This document shows positions 25,279-37,181 of a stretch of DNA of 64,000 bases, in pieces (position 1 is the stretch's first letter; the number at the start of each line of letters is the position of its first letter). The DNA comes from Helicoverpa zea (lineage: Eukaryota > Arthropoda > Insecta > Lepidoptera > Noctuidae). The notes below the pieces were generated by a model. The model had not been told where the DNA came from and ran no database searches. It was given only the letters and a program-made list of their open reading frames with translations. A program made the position numbers and the translations under genes. Location of the stretch: positions 5,456,001 to 5,520,000 of the forward strand of contig NC_061459.1 in assembly GCF_022581195.2 (NCBI RefSeq), read 5' to 3'.

Positions 25279-27523
25279 TCATACGACCTCATTAGGTTTG
25301 TTCTGAAAAATCCTAGGGTTACGTATTCTTGGGCTGTAGAAGTTATTCGGTTGAATGTACTTGGCAGTAATCGGTTCCTCGTGTACCGCCCCGAGTTTAC
25401 ATTCATAAACGTTCTCGCTCGTGTTACTGTCTAAAGACTTCAGTGAGAATGCTTGTAATATTTGCTTACGCCTCCTGAGTCGAATGCACGAAAATATTGT
25501 GCTTAGCAGTACTCCCAGTTTGAAGAGAGCTACGACGAATAGACCAAGCATTAGGATTAAGTACTGTTGTTGGTACCAGTCTTCTAGTGGTACTAAACAG
25601 CCCTGAAACAGGAAAATAATAAAATTATATTACTTACTAGCCGAAAGTACACAATATCCTAAAGGATGTGAAAACTTCAATTAGTAGTTTTCACGTTTTA
25701 GACAGAGTATGTGGATATTTTTGGAAACGCAAATACCTATAGCAATAAGCCAACGTGGCCTTTATGGCTCTCAGAATCGACCATAAGCCATACCAGAGAG
25801 CAGAAAAGCTTGTACTTGAAGGCGAACGCTTGAGCTTGTTACCGCCTTATGCCAGTGAAAAATATTTGTATCGTTATTTAAATTTGCACTTTACTTACTG
25901 GGACATATCTAAACGTCGGGTTGGGCTGTACTTCCTGGCACCGCGACGCGTTGACCGGCGCGGGGTTGAGGTAAGACACGTTGTCTTCGTACTGCACACA
26001 GCAGCTCAGCGGCACCGACATGCCGCGCGGGCCCAGTCGCCGCAGCTGCCAGATAGACATGTCGTAGTTCCGTGCGTCGGTCATACCGCAGCATTGCAGC
26101 TGAAATAACCATATTTAGGATTTATTTTAGGCAGCTTTGCAAAAGGTGAGTTGGGGCTAATAATAGATATTTATTGTTATTTTAAAGTCTACATTATTCT
26201 GCTTAATTATTCCTTACTTATAGGTGAATTTGCAAACTTTATATGTTGTATGAAGATAGCTTAATCATTCATTAACAAACCTTTTACCAAAATGCATTAA
26301 GCAGTTTCTCCACGTACAAACTCCTAGGAGCCGACTAAGCTATGCTAACTGAACTATGACCAGGATTAAAATAACGAATATCATTCGTACTTCAGTTTGT
26401 GCTAAGTCCACGGCGGCAGTGAAGTGTTCGAAGTCGGGCAAGGCGTAGTAGGTCTGCAGGGCTCCGACAGCGCCGCCGCGCGAGCTCTGCAGGCCGAGGC
26501 AGCGCGGCCAGATCGCGGCCAGCACTCCGCCCGCGCACTCACACAGCAGCATCGCCAGGACCACCAGGAAGTACTGAAACATACATCGACAAATTTAATT
26601 TAGAGATAGCTTGTTTGTATGATGTATCAAACTACAGAAAGCTCCTAATATCTTTGATCACAACGTGCCTAGTGCCTATAGCATGTGCCTGCACTTTAGT
26701 CACAGATGACAATTTGACTGGTTTGTATAAGAATTTCCATTCTTTCATCATGTAAATGGGCTCTAAGCCCCATTAGTTAAAAACACCTAGACAAAATATT
26801 ATACAGCCAACTTTGGCAACATAAACAGGTTTCAGGAACCTCGATTTTTTACAAGTCAGTAAACGATTGTACTGAGTTTTTTTTATCACAGAAAATTATA
26901 CAGTTGCATTAGTTTGATGGGCACTACAAAATAATAGTTTGGGCGCAATACCGTATTGCATATACCGGTCATTGAACTTCATTTATTACCTGCTGGCACA
27001 TTCTAGTAGCTAGCACTTATGAAAGCGTATAATAATAACTTAATTAGAAATTAAATAAGAGAATACGTGAAACTTACAATAGTAAGGACAGCATAACTTG
27101 GCATATAAGTGGCCCAGCAACCCAGGGCTCCCACACCGCACATAGCCAGTCCGGCGGCTAGCAGGGCGAGGGCCAGATAGTAGAATGGAGGATGAGTCAA
27201 CAAGTCATCATCAGGAGCCGCCAGTAGACGGGACAATAGTATTCTTTTAGAGTCACACAGCAGTAGAAAACCACATATCACTTCCAAGAATCCACATGCC
27301 TAAAAGAGAAATAGAATGACGTTATTTATATAGCTTCACAGGTACAGATAGCAATTAAATACTCTATTTCCTCGCTTTCACAAAAGTATATGTAGATATT
27401 TAAATGTAGAGCTGGCAAGCAAGTGTACAAGGTAGCGGTAATCAAATAGAAATGTATAATACTTACAAAAAATATTGTATTAAAACATCCAAATAACACT
27501 TTAGCACTGTCGTTTTTGCACAT
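25279..27523 (-). CDS. tetraspanin
   Basis: Four-pass membrane scaffold protein of about 328 residues. Five exons, all phase 0: 27467-27523 (start), 27078-27299, 26391-26573, 25899-26099 and 25279-25602 (stop). TM1 spans the junction of exons 1 and 2, TM2 is in FYYLALALLAAGLAMCGVG, TM3 in YFLVVLAMLLCECAGGVLAA, and TM4 in YLILMLGLFVVALFKLGVLL. The large extracellular loop has the diagnostic CCG (LQCCGMTD), then PLSCC, a further Cys (SRCQ) and PGC, enough for the usual disulphides. The cytosolic tail is long (about 65 residues, starting RLRRRKQ), longer than most family members. A minus-strand AATAAA lies about 110 bases past the stop. I cannot assign a Drosophila orthologue. Confidence 0.92.
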
Positions 27524-27949
27524 GGTAAATTTAATTTATGAGTATTCTTTCATAAAAGGGCACGAGATTCTACAGGTTATCTGACACGGAGAAATGTGGT
27601 CAAAGCGATATAGTTACAACTAATGCGAGTATGTGAATAAACAAACGGGCGATGAATAGATTCGCCGGTTTTAGGGAGATACGCTCTGGTGAACAGGTGG
27701 GGTGACTGAGTATTAAGGCATTTTTGTTTAAAATTAATGCAGGAGTCGCTCATGCATGCCTCAGCGTTTGACCAGTGGAATTACAGGTTCGTTATGGTAA
27801 TATTAACTGCGGTTATTGCGACATAACTCGCAGCAACATCCAATAAAAAGCAATAAAACAGTTTGTACTTGTAAATATATTCAAAAAAAAATATTTTATT
27901 TACAGTTACAGTTATTATGCACGTAGCAATATTAAACTATGTATGTACT

Positions 27950-29969
27950 TTAAAATTCGATATCTTTCTTTTTGAATCCACCACAGTTAACATTTGGTAC
28001 GCCTGTGATGTCATCTTGCTCCCGTTCCTTTGTTTCTTGAAGTTCTAAAACACAATGACAAAACTATTACTGAATGGTCACATATATGTATACTTTACAA
28101 AAAATAAGGAAGTTTATAGTAAATGTATTTACTAATATATTTTTGTTGAATAATTAAACAAAATATACCTGGAGGCAAATGAAGCTTTTCTATAACAAAC
28201 TTCTTCCTCTTCAGTTTGAATGCCATATCAAGACTGGGTGGCACAAAAGGCACCAGTGAGTAAATGGCTGACAACTTGGTGATATGAAACAGTCCATGGT
28301 AATCCTTGTACACTGGGTTTGTTTCACGACTTGAGCCAGCAAATGATTCAATTCTGACTGCATTGTCAATTGAGTATAGTAGCCTTTTCATTATGTGATC
28401 ATCCTGAAATAAGTAACAAACATTTTTGAACTTGTGCATACAATTAACACTAGAGAAATGAAAGTTAAGCATAAATATACAATACATACATCAAACAGAT
28501 GTGCAGGAATGGTAATAAATGCAACAGCATTAGAATCCCGCAATAGAACACGCAAACAATACATGAACTTAATCAGGTCTTGCCCATAACTCGCGCTGGC
28601 TTCATCGTCACAGTCCATCGCCATCCATACAGGAGAACCCAGGGAGTGAATACCAATTCTTAAGATATTGCTGTTTTTCTTAACACTACTTTGATACTCT
28701 TCCTTAGAAACTAATTCTTTGATGCTAGACAGCAAATTATGATACAGACTGTTTTTGAAACCTGAAAAAAAATATAAAATAATTATTAGTGTACAAAAAA
28801 GGGTTAGAACTATTTATGAGAATCCACATGGGAATATTTTTGTGGGTTAACAATAATTCTAATTGGCACAGCAGCACTTAAAAAAAAAAACTATACTTAT
28901 AAAGAACCAGTTACATACAATTTTCCATTTAATAGTTTACATATACTAGATAGACTTACCATTGACCTTCTTACTATCAATATCCAAATTACAATATTTA
29001 ATATTGCAATTATCAATTGTGTTAGCATCAATGTGTTTGCTTAGATCAAAATGGTGACCAAAATTAGTATTGGTGCCAAAAGATGACTCCACTTGACTGA
29101 GTCCTTCATACCTCCATGCTATTTTCATTTTATCTATATCGCCAGCTGTGGATGTTATTTCATCATCTTGTGGAATTGTGGTTGGTAGTGGTAATTCCTT
29201 TGCCTGGGATATGAGAAAATATTTCAATTAAAATTCAATTAGTGAATAGTTAAATAAATAATTGACTTTTTATGTTTTGAGCTACATGGTTAAGTAAAGT
29301 TAGTGGGAATTAATTACATACTATAATACAGATGGAATAACATAATTTACTCACAATATTCTCTGGATTGTCATCTGCTGATGCAATGAGGATATCATGC
29401 TTACATGCAACACCTTCAGCCAAGAAATACTTTAAAAGGATTTTGCTGTAGTTTGCTAGCACATCTTCCTCTGAAACATTGTAATACATTTTTAATTTAG
29501 TTTCCTTGCTATACATTTATATATTTTAAAGTGCCTCATAATATCATGATTGGGTTTATGAAACTTACCAACAGCAAAAATGCTTCCCACTGGTAGACCA
29601 CCACCTGAAAAATATATAAAACGAATATTAATATGCAATTTATTTGGACATATTATTTGGTATTAACAAAATTTGTCCTTGCGAAGTAACCAATAATAAG
29701 CAAGTAAACAACAGCATGTTTGGGATTTGTATATTCAAGTGTCTCTAGCCGATCAGAGGACGCTCAATAGTGGCAGGTTACGGTCAGTGGGTCGTCTTAG
29801 GTTACATAGAAGTTGTATTCTTTGTTTCTAGCATTTATTTTAAAACTGTTTACTTACCAATAACATGGTCCAACGATGGAATACCAGACGAAATTATCGG
29901 TAAGCTGTTTTTTACTTTTGTGCCACCTATGGTAACGCGGGAATCACTTGTTTTATGAAAACTACTCAT
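27950..29969 (-). CDS. Elp4: Elongator complex protein 4 (PAXNEB)
   Basis: Subunit of the Elp4-5-6 RecA-like ring of Elongator, which modifies wobble uridines in tRNA. Seven exons join in frame: 29858-29969 (start), 29569-29604, 29355-29470, 28960-29203, 28490-28761, 28169-28403 and 27950-28044 (stop), giving 369 residues. Human Elp4 is a little longer. Diagnostic segments are the N-terminal SSGIPSLDHVIGGGLPVGSI, then HDILIASADDNPENI, the IAWRYEG motif, the LRVLLRDSNAVAFITIPAHL strand-helix, and the C-terminal block NPVYKDYHGLFHI with FKLKRKKFVIEKLHLPP. A minus-strand AATAAA is 50 bases after the stop. The start ATG is followed by an uninterrupted conserved N-terminus. The gene is head to head with the next plus-strand gene. 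Confidence 0.93.
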
Positions 29970-31377
29970 GTTGTAATGCTAATTAAACTCGGATCCCTTT
30001 TGAAGAACGAATTTATACATAACTTAATAACGAACCTAAAAAAATATTTTGATGGCAAAAATAAACAGCACCATCGAGATAGGAATCATATGGAGGCGCC
30101 GTGTTGCACATGTGTTGCACAGAACACATATACATGTCAATGTCATATTGGCATAGTGCTGTACAGTTGTCATAATAGTATCGATATAATATCTACTTAA
30201 TAAGTCTGCTTTAAAAAAATTAACAACAGAAGTTACTGTCCCTAAGACACTGAGCCCTCAGAGTTGTGTATTATTTTGAATAAAATTATTTTGTTCTTTA
30301 GTTAAATACTAGCTTTTCCTCGCGGTTTTACTTGCGTTTCGAATATATGTGTATATTTTTAGGGAATAGTTTATGTTGTTATATATCCTTAATTTTACAG
30401 ATAAGAAGTTTTAAAATGCAGTTAAAAAGGCGTATTATAAAATTTTGGATTTTATTGAAAATAATATGTTTTTTCATTTTATCTTCACATGATGCTTCTA
30501 CGGCGACCACGGGCACAGGAGTGCCTCCACACAGACGAGCAAATCGGAGCGCAAGTTGCAATATTTGCTTCAGAACTTAGTTACCGAATATTATTTCTTA
30601 AATTTTATAAAATATATTTTGTATGCACTAAAATTGTTTTGTATTTGCATTATATAACTTTCTCATGAATAGCTTGATAACGCTTGTAAATAATTGTATT
30701 TTTTTAAGAGAGTATCTATGGCGTTTCTTGCGGATTCTTCTTCATGAGACGGAATCTTTGGCACCCTGCAACTAGTCTGATGTTTCGAAAAAACTTTCAT
30801 AGGGCTATTTGAAATAATAAATAATTACTTTGACTTTCTGATTTAAAAAAAAAAGGTATCGCCCTACTGAAATGACTCCTCCCATTTGGTTGATTTTATG
30901 TTATTTGGTATCAGTGAAGTTAATGTGATAGTTAGATCTATGACGTACAAATTAATTATACTCGGTTATTTTTATGCACCCAGTAAGACTCATAATACAT
31001 ATGTACTCCTGACTAGAATACAATATCGATACTTGTCGAATCCGGTAGCGGTACAACCCTAGCAATGGCAGCCATTTTAAGCGCCACTGCAGATTGTAGG
31101 TATCGGTTACGTAGAGTAACTATTATATAATCTGTGGTATCGGTATATGTATTCTGTGGTTATAAGTCAATGTTCCAGTTCCGTTTCGTAAACAAAAAGA
31201 AAGATAACACAAAATACGTATTTATCGTACTATACCAAGGAACCTATTAGAAATAACGCACTATATTATGAAATTAATTAAAATGGTTTTATAATTTGTA
31301 CTGGTGGTAATGTTATTTGATTATATAACTAAATTTCATGAGTGACTTTGAACAAAGGTGATTGTAAAATATTCAGG
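29970..31377. other. intergenic region between two divergent genes
   Basis: Lies between the Elp4 start and the plus-strand gene at 31378, so it should hold both promoters. Besides a 54-codon ORF (30416-30580) it has AT-rich sequence and a fragment of a CGCGG-containing dispersed repeat near 30300. The 5' UTR of the plus gene may be spliced, since an acceptor-like TATTCAG sits one base before its ATG. Confidence 0.5.
30416..30580 (+). CDS. possible small secreted peptide (unsupported)
   Basis: A 54-codon ORF starting MQLKRR with a hydrophobic stretch (FWILLKIICFFIL) that looks like a signal peptide, followed by a small hydrophilic region ending with a CNIC pair. An acceptor-like TTTTACAG lies 16 bases before the ATG. 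I recognise no family. It could be a chance ORF in intergenic DNA. Confidence 0.15.
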   Translation: MQLKRRIIKFWILLKIICFFILSSHDASTATTGTGVPPHRRANRSASCNICFRT

Positions 31378-32148
31378 ATGACTGATTCAAGTTCTTTTAC
31401 GTCTCTGTTTGCTTTGGTGGATAGTCATTTATCCAACTGCACTTTAAATGACAGCCCAAGCGATGGTCGTGTCGGTTCACTGCCAATGCCAATGCCGATG
31501 CTAAACCTTCCTCGAGGATTGTCTGACACTCGGATCTCATCGTCGTCGCAGAGATTGCCTATTCCAAGGTTCAGTTTGAGTGAGAGCCCCATCGCTAATG
31601 TTCTCTCGGAGCAGCTGTCGAATATGCTCAAAGCTAAAGAGCTTAAAAAACAACAGGAAGAGGAACAAGAGAGACTGCAGGAAGAAATGCGAAGATTAGA
31701 AATGGAGGAAAAGAATTGTGTAATAGACTTGATGAAAGCAGTGCAGAAACCTGGGGAACTGAAACCAACGAAACCTCAAGAAGCTGTCAGCATCAGCAGT
31801 TCCTTTGAATCACTGATTTTAGACAGCAAAGAGTTTGCTAATGACTCCTCAAAGGAGTCTGCATTGGAAGCTGTGTTGTCAGCTCCGGAGCCTGAACCAT
31901 CATTACCAATTACCACAGACATGTCATACATACTCAAACTAAAAATTAAAAGTGTGAAATGCTCAGCATTTGGAAAAGTTCTTACTTCACGTTTACGGCC
32001 AGTAGCCGCTCCTTACTTGAGAGAAAAGGTGCCTTCAACCATTGTTCCTTTTGACTTCAGCACCAAATCACCGTGTGACTTGATTAAAGAGAAGCTAAAG
32101 AGAACGCCGGTGCACACTGTCAGTAATACGTACCATGACTTTTTCTGA
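31378..32148 (+). CDS. possible Ski7 / short-HBS1L-like exosome adaptor
   Basis: A 256-residue ORF from ATG at 31378 to the stop at 32148, apparently one coding exon. A charged coiled coil (about residues 85-120: LKAKELKKQQEEEQERLQEE and following) sits between low-complexity regions. The C-terminal 70 residues contain SAFGKVL and then VPFDFSTKSPCDLIKEKLKR. The FDFSTxSPxDxI pattern resembles the linker of HBS1, and an S-x-FG-x-L patch is a feature I recall from Ski7 and the short human HBS1L isoform, which bridge the Ski complex and the exosome. There is no GTPase domain here, as expected for a dedicated adaptor. A poly(A) signal (AATAAAATAAATAAAT) is near 32691. The ORF itself is convincing; the functional name is inference from short motifs. 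Confidence 0.6.
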   Translation: MTDSSSFTSLFALVDSHLSNCTLNDSPSDGRVGSLPMPMPMLNLPRGLSDTRISSSSQRLPIPRFSLSESPIANVLSEQLSNMLKAKELKKQQEEEQERLQEEMRRLEMEEKNCVIDLMKAVQKPGELKPTKPQEAVSISSSFESLILDSKEFANDSSKESALEAVLSAPEPEPSLPITTDMSYILKLKIKSVKCSAFGKVLTSRLRPVAAPYLREKVPSTIVPFDFSTKSPCDLIKEKLKRTPVHTVSNTYHDFF

Positions 32149-32831
32149 TTAATGGGGGTGCTATTGATGACAGTGATTCTGATCAATAGTAACATTAAAA
32201 ACATGATGTTAGTATAGATTGGAGTCACTGCATCAATACCCCTTCTTGTTAGTGTAAAAAAATGTATTTTTTATAACTTTTTAATTTAATATCTAGGAAT
32301 TGGAATTATCTGGTTAATTACGTAATCATTGCATTAAATAATCTATATTTTCTTGAATTTGAGATTGAGAATATCCATGGAGCATGGAGCATATGGAGTA
32401 CATGGAATGTCCAACAAAATGACTAGTGGAGGCCTGTGGAGGTGTCATAATGCAAAATATCTTAAGAATGTAGAGCACCAAAATATGGGCGTGCAGGGGA
32501 TTAGGAATGTCACTAGCTCCGCCCTTACTTACCTTCTATGGAATGCACCCAATATTTTTAAAGAGAAGGCTCTGACCCAGCTTCCCTATGGCATCTCTGC
32601 TATCTTTCCTTTCTCTGTGGGAACAGTAATGATTGTATGCAAGTAGGTGTTTGCCATTGAGGTGCGTCATGTAATGCATCACTATAATGTAATAAAATAA
32701 ATAAATATCCAGACATTATATCGGATTAAGGAAGCAAAGTTACTTCACTTTTGTGTTTTAGACATAGACCTTTTTACTATAACAGGACTGCGCACTTATA
32801 CCCAAAAAACGAGCTGACTGAAACAGTTAGT

Positions 32832-32967
32832 ATAGTTATCGGCACGGATATTGAGCCCTGACCTTCACCACGCAGAAGCGATTTATTGGTTTATTGCCTT
32901 ATGTGTACAGTGCGCAAAGTGATCCCCACTCCTCCGCCGAGAGATCAAAATCCGTGTCGGGTAACTA
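32832..32967 (+). mobile_element. 136-bp MITE
   Basis: Terminal inverted repeats ATAGTTATCGGCACGGAT on the left and the complement of ATAGTTACCCGACACGGAT on the right. No ORF. Similar sequence is familiar from lepidopteran genomes, though I cannot name the family. Confidence 0.65.
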
Positions 32968-33159
32968 TGCGGAGGCTGTCTATCCCTTTCTAATAGGGTG
33001 ACTATGAGAGACAAATCCGAATTTGCTAAGATTATTAAACACAGATTGGTATTGAAGTTTTAACTTACGCAGTTTGTGACCTTAAGATACTAATAAAGGC
33101 TTTTAATAATTAGCGGGAATTAGCAGTATAAAAGCAGGAAGATTCGAAGTGAAGACAGT

Positions 33160-33421
33160 TTTTTTTTGTATTTCTGCTTCACATATAGACTTCTGAGCCA
33201 TTTATTAGCCTTTCTTAATTTTTTGGGAAGCTATAACAATAGTACAACAGTTTTAGAATTCATCAAACATATTTTGTCTCATTACAAGAAATCATGGGCA
33301 CCCTAGTTGTTTGATTTACGAAAATGTTATTATTAGCTAACCTGTGGAACGATGTATTGCAAATATTGCAATCACCATAGGATTCACTTTTACAAGTATA
33401 AACGCAACACTTTTTCACCAT
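33160..33421 (-). pseudogene. THAP-domain fragment, probably decayed
   Basis: From ATG at 33421 the minus strand reads MVKKCCVYTCKSE...CNTSFHR, the start of a THAP zinc finger (CxxC then FHR/FP). It stops at a splice donor (CACAG/GTTAGC, exon 33342-33421). After an acceptor (TTATAG, exon from 33230) comes PKKLRKANKWLRSL in one frame, which fits the next part of a THAP domain (basic residues then W). The exon 1 phase leads into a different frame that stops at once, so the two pieces do not join. No C-terminal part of the domain follows. THAP domains are DNA-binding and common in P-element-like transposases and host proteins. Confidence 0.45.
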
Positions 33422-33999
33422 TTTAATAGTTTAAATTGATTTAATACAAAAAAATAAGAACAACATTTTAAATACTGATTAGTGATTACGCGCCAAGAAT
33501 GTTCAGAGTTACCGCTAGAAAATAAAAAAAGCAAAATAAAAATTTATGTTGTTTATGTTTTAAGAATAAATACGAATAAATTAATGCGATTGTTTGTATG
33601 ATGTTGTTTGATTGATGAATTTGTTGACTTACAATTGTTAAGACAGTGTGCAATCTTGTTTAGTATATTACATCTATGGCACGACACGACATTGACAATA
33701 ATTTTGACAAATCTTATAGTTTTTCCATAGACTATCCCATCTTGCTTTTGGTAATATTTTTGCGCATAGGGGTGTGCTCTAAAGACAGCACACGTCAATA
33801 AATAAAACTAAGCTCAAAAAGTAATCTGTGGTCGAACTGTCAGGTTTACTTACTCACAGATAGACAATCTGTGGTTGGCCTCTCTGTGCCGTGTCATTTA
33901 TGGTGCTTGTGTGTGGCACATGTATTTTTTAGGAATATCTCCTTCATAGCAGGATACTAATTGAATTTAAAGGAACACACAAAATAAACAACATTCAAG

Positions 34000-36325
34000 A
34001 TGCAAGGGCCCGCAGTTTTTATGGATATATCTCTAGAAGATCAAGTAAGTTTAGGTCAACATAACCTCGATGTTTGATCAAGATTTTTAGTGCCTAGCTT
34101 ACAAACATTGATGTTTTCAGGCACTAGAACTGAGGAAATACTTCAAGAGTCTCGGTGCTGAGATAGCAGAAGAGAAGTCGCCGAAAGGAATAGAGGACGA
34201 CCTGCATAAAATTGTGGGAGTTTGTGATGTTTGTTTCAAGGAGCCAAATGAATCGGAAATTGAAGCTATCCTGAACAGTATTGTCTCCATCATGGTGTCT
34301 GTGAGTACAGTAACTTACTTTCAATATCTTATACTCAAGGAATTCGATTTTGTTTGTCAAAGTATCTTACAAAACTACTTAACTGTCTGCTAAAAGAAAA
34401 ACATCAGTCATCATCATCCTCCTGCCCTTATCCCAATTTTATTTGGGGTCGGCGCAGCATGTTTTCTTCTTCCATACTCTTCTATCTGCCGTCATCTCAC
34501 AAGTCACATTCTTTCTTACCATATCTACTTTCACACAATCCATCCATCGTTTCTTTGGTCTTCCTCTTCCACTAAAAGAAGAACATCAGTGTTTTAAAGT
34601 ATTTAATGAAGTTTTCAGCATATACGTTTTTGAAAGAGTTTTATATTCAGAGTTGTCTTTGAATTAAACTAAATAATAACATTATACATACAATACAATA
34701 TTATACTTTATACATTAAATTATCAACTATTGCAGATCCCACTAGAAAGAGGAGAAAATTTGATTCTGGCTTTCAGTCAGAGGCTCACAAAAGCACCTGG
34801 ACCCAAACTTGGCATGGTTGTGCTGCAAGCGTAAGTAATTTTTGCGTCACTTGCTTAATAATTTTTATTTTTTCATCAGAAATTGCATATGTTTTAAGAC
34901 AAGTTAAGAGCTATAAAACAACTATATGGTTCCTTTTATTATAATAATTTAAATGTGCTGTTATAATTGTAGATTATGGCGTTTGTACAATAACTTGGAA
35001 GCTAATTCCCCTCTGAGGTATCATGTATACTACCATGTGATTGAGCTGGCAGCTCGCGTCGGCTACGTGCGTGAGGTGTTCACCAGTGTTGAGCAGCTCA
35101 AGAAGGAGTTCTCTGGCTGCCCACCCACTAATGAGCAAATGCAGAAACTCTACAGGCTTCTACACCAAGTTTTAAAAGATCAGAACAGGTAATATTAGAG
35201 TATTAATAATGCTTAAACTATCTGCTAGAAACTGATTTTTTCTTAGTATTTTGTATTTTTTTCTTAAAATTGCATATAAAATATTTGTGAAAGTTTGATG
35301 ACAAGTAACTTGGCATGAACCAATAAGATGACTTCTATTTTGTTCTAACTGGACATATCAACAGCAATTTCCATTACAAACAGCATAAACACATTTTCCA
35401 CTTGGACCGAAAACTAATAAGAATGTTGATTTTACAGTGAATTGGCATCAAAAGTGATGATTGAACTCCTGGGCACATACACTGATGAGAATGCGTCTTA
35501 CGCTAGAGAGGATGCCATTAAATGCATCTCCACTGCTCTGGCCGATCCCACTACATTCCTATTGGATCCCCTGTTATCTCTCAAGCCTGTAAGATTCCTC
35601 GAAGGAGAACTTATTCACGACCTCCTTACGATTTTCGTATCAGAGAAGCTGTCTAGCTATCAGACCTTCTACCAGAATCATAAAGAATTTGTGCATTCCC
35701 AAGGTATGTATAACTTTTTTTAGTCTCAACTTATTATATTGAAAAGCATAAAAAAGTATTCCCAAAACATGAATAAGTAATCTTATCCATATTTACTAAA
35801 TCATTTTGTTTTGCTTTCAGGTCTGGATCATGAGCAAAATGTAAAGAAGATGAGGATATTGTCTTTTATGCAAATGGCTGAGGTCAACCCTGAACTAACT
35901 TATGATGAGATTATTTCAGAACTGCAAATTGAAGAGAAGGATGTTGAAGCTTTCATCATTGAAGGTATATTCAATGCATAACATGATTTATTTATAAAGC
36001 ACAGATGTAATCTTTTACCCTGATCTCGCATTTCCTAATAGATCAATGATATGCTAACAATGTTAAAAATATTGCCAGTTAACCCTAATTGCTTATTTCT
36101 GATTACGCAGTCCTGAAGACCCGTTTAGTCCGTGCTCGCATGGACCAAAACGAGCGTATAGTTCGCGTGTCGAGCACAATGCACCGCACTTTCGGCCGCG
36201 CGCAGTGGCAGCAACTTCGCGACGTGCTGGTCGCGTGGCGCGGCAATGTCCACTCCGCGCACGAAGCTATGAAGTCAGTCGCCGCTGCACAAATTGAGTA
36301 CGCCACGCAAAACCAGAAGGCGTAA
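34000..36325 (+). CDS. eIF3m: translation initiation factor eIF3 subunit M
   Basis: PCI-domain subunit of the eIF3 scaffold that binds the 40S ribosome (Tango7 in Drosophila). Seven exons join in frame: 34000-34044 (start), 34121-34300, 34736-34830, 34973-35188, 35438-35703, 35821-35964 and 36111-36325 (stop), giving 386 residues, the usual length. Recognisable segments are MQGPAVFMDISLEDQ, the helical repeats with LWRLYNNLEANSPLRYHVYY, and the PCI region (FVSEKLSSYQTFYQNHKEFV, LDHEQNVKKMRILSFMQMAE). The tail includes RTFGRAQWQQLRDVL. All junctions have GT-AG signals and consistent phases. AATAAA lies at 36616-36621. A dispersed repeat occupies the intron between exons 2 and 3. Confidence 0.96.
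34395..34580 (+). repeat. dispersed lepidopteran repeat in eIF3m intron
   Basis: Contains the words TTTATTTGGGGTCGGCGCAG, CATGTTTTCTTCTTCCAT, and TGGTCTTCCTCTTCC that mark a repeat family very common in lepidopteran genomes. It lies within the intron between eIF3m exons ending 34300 and starting 34736. The class is not determined. Confidence 0.6.
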
Positions 36326-36651
36326 TTTAGAACAGATTGTTTAAATTCCAACTGTGTGGTGCCTACTTTTGCTTCTCTATATATATATGTATAAGAAATC
36401 TTATATCTATGTTGGCTTTACCCAGTTACGATATTCTGTTTTAAGAACATTGACAGAAAGAGCAATTGTAGGCATCATTATACTATTTTTTTCCGATTCG
36501 GTAAATAAATGCAATCCAATAGTAATTAAAGATCTACTCAATTTGGAACTGTCTTTACATCTTCAGTGTGGTTACAGTTTATGTAAACATCTGCTGTTTG
36601 TAGCCATTTTGTATTAATAAATAACTTAAAATTCCAAGAGGTTTTTTATGA

Positions 36652-36820
36652 GCCCATTTAACTCACGACGTAACTAGTTCTGTTGGAACTAAGAAAGCCA
36701 TTCAGAATGTAATCAATTCGTTGGAATCTTCTGGTACCAATACTCTTTCTAATAAGAAAGTCTTACAAATGCAAATGAGCGTTTGCTTAGAGAGGTTAAG
36801 GAGTCTATCCAATAGGGACG
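36652..36820 (+). other. exon-like ORF of unknown origin
   Basis: An open frame begins after a stop at about 36649 and reads through TKKAIQNVINSLESSGTNTL and KKVLQMQMSVCLERLRSLS to a good splice donor (GACG/GTAAGT at 36821). Composition is natural for a helical protein. It lies between eIF3m and the SUN gene. Its phase-1 end does not fit the next SUN exon start by any acceptor I can see, so it could be an exon of the SUN gene's 5' region, a mobile-element remnant, or chance. Confidence 0.25.
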
Positions 36821-37181
36821 GTAAGTAGCTAAGCTCTGCACACGGAAAAAACCGCCCTCGCGTAAAATTTCGGGTATGTGTTATATGTATGTTATGTAGT
36901 CTTCTTTGATATTATGTATAATTCATATCTACTTATTCGATTGATTCGGTGCAAAATTGTGTCGTTTACAACTTTGTCTAATATTCTAAATTGAGTACCT
37001 AGTAGTAGATATATTGCATAGCATAATAATTATGCTATGCAATATATATAACGTACCAAAAACCTTTCTGTTCAAAAAAGGACACTTAGTTTCTTCTGGT
37101 CTATTTTCTCTTTGGATAAAATTGACAGTTTGAATAAGAAGTAGTTTTAATCAAAAATCCGTCCAAAATCGGCTTTAATTC

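Larger units (their letters stand above)
32149..33999. other. 3' UTR and intergenic region
   Basis: Contains the probable 3' UTR of the preceding gene to about 32700, a small MITE (32832-32967), a decayed THAP fragment on the minus strand (33160-33421) and the eIF3m promoter and 5' UTR immediately before 34000. A minus-strand ORF at 33640-33795 has no recognised domain. Confidence 0.6.
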
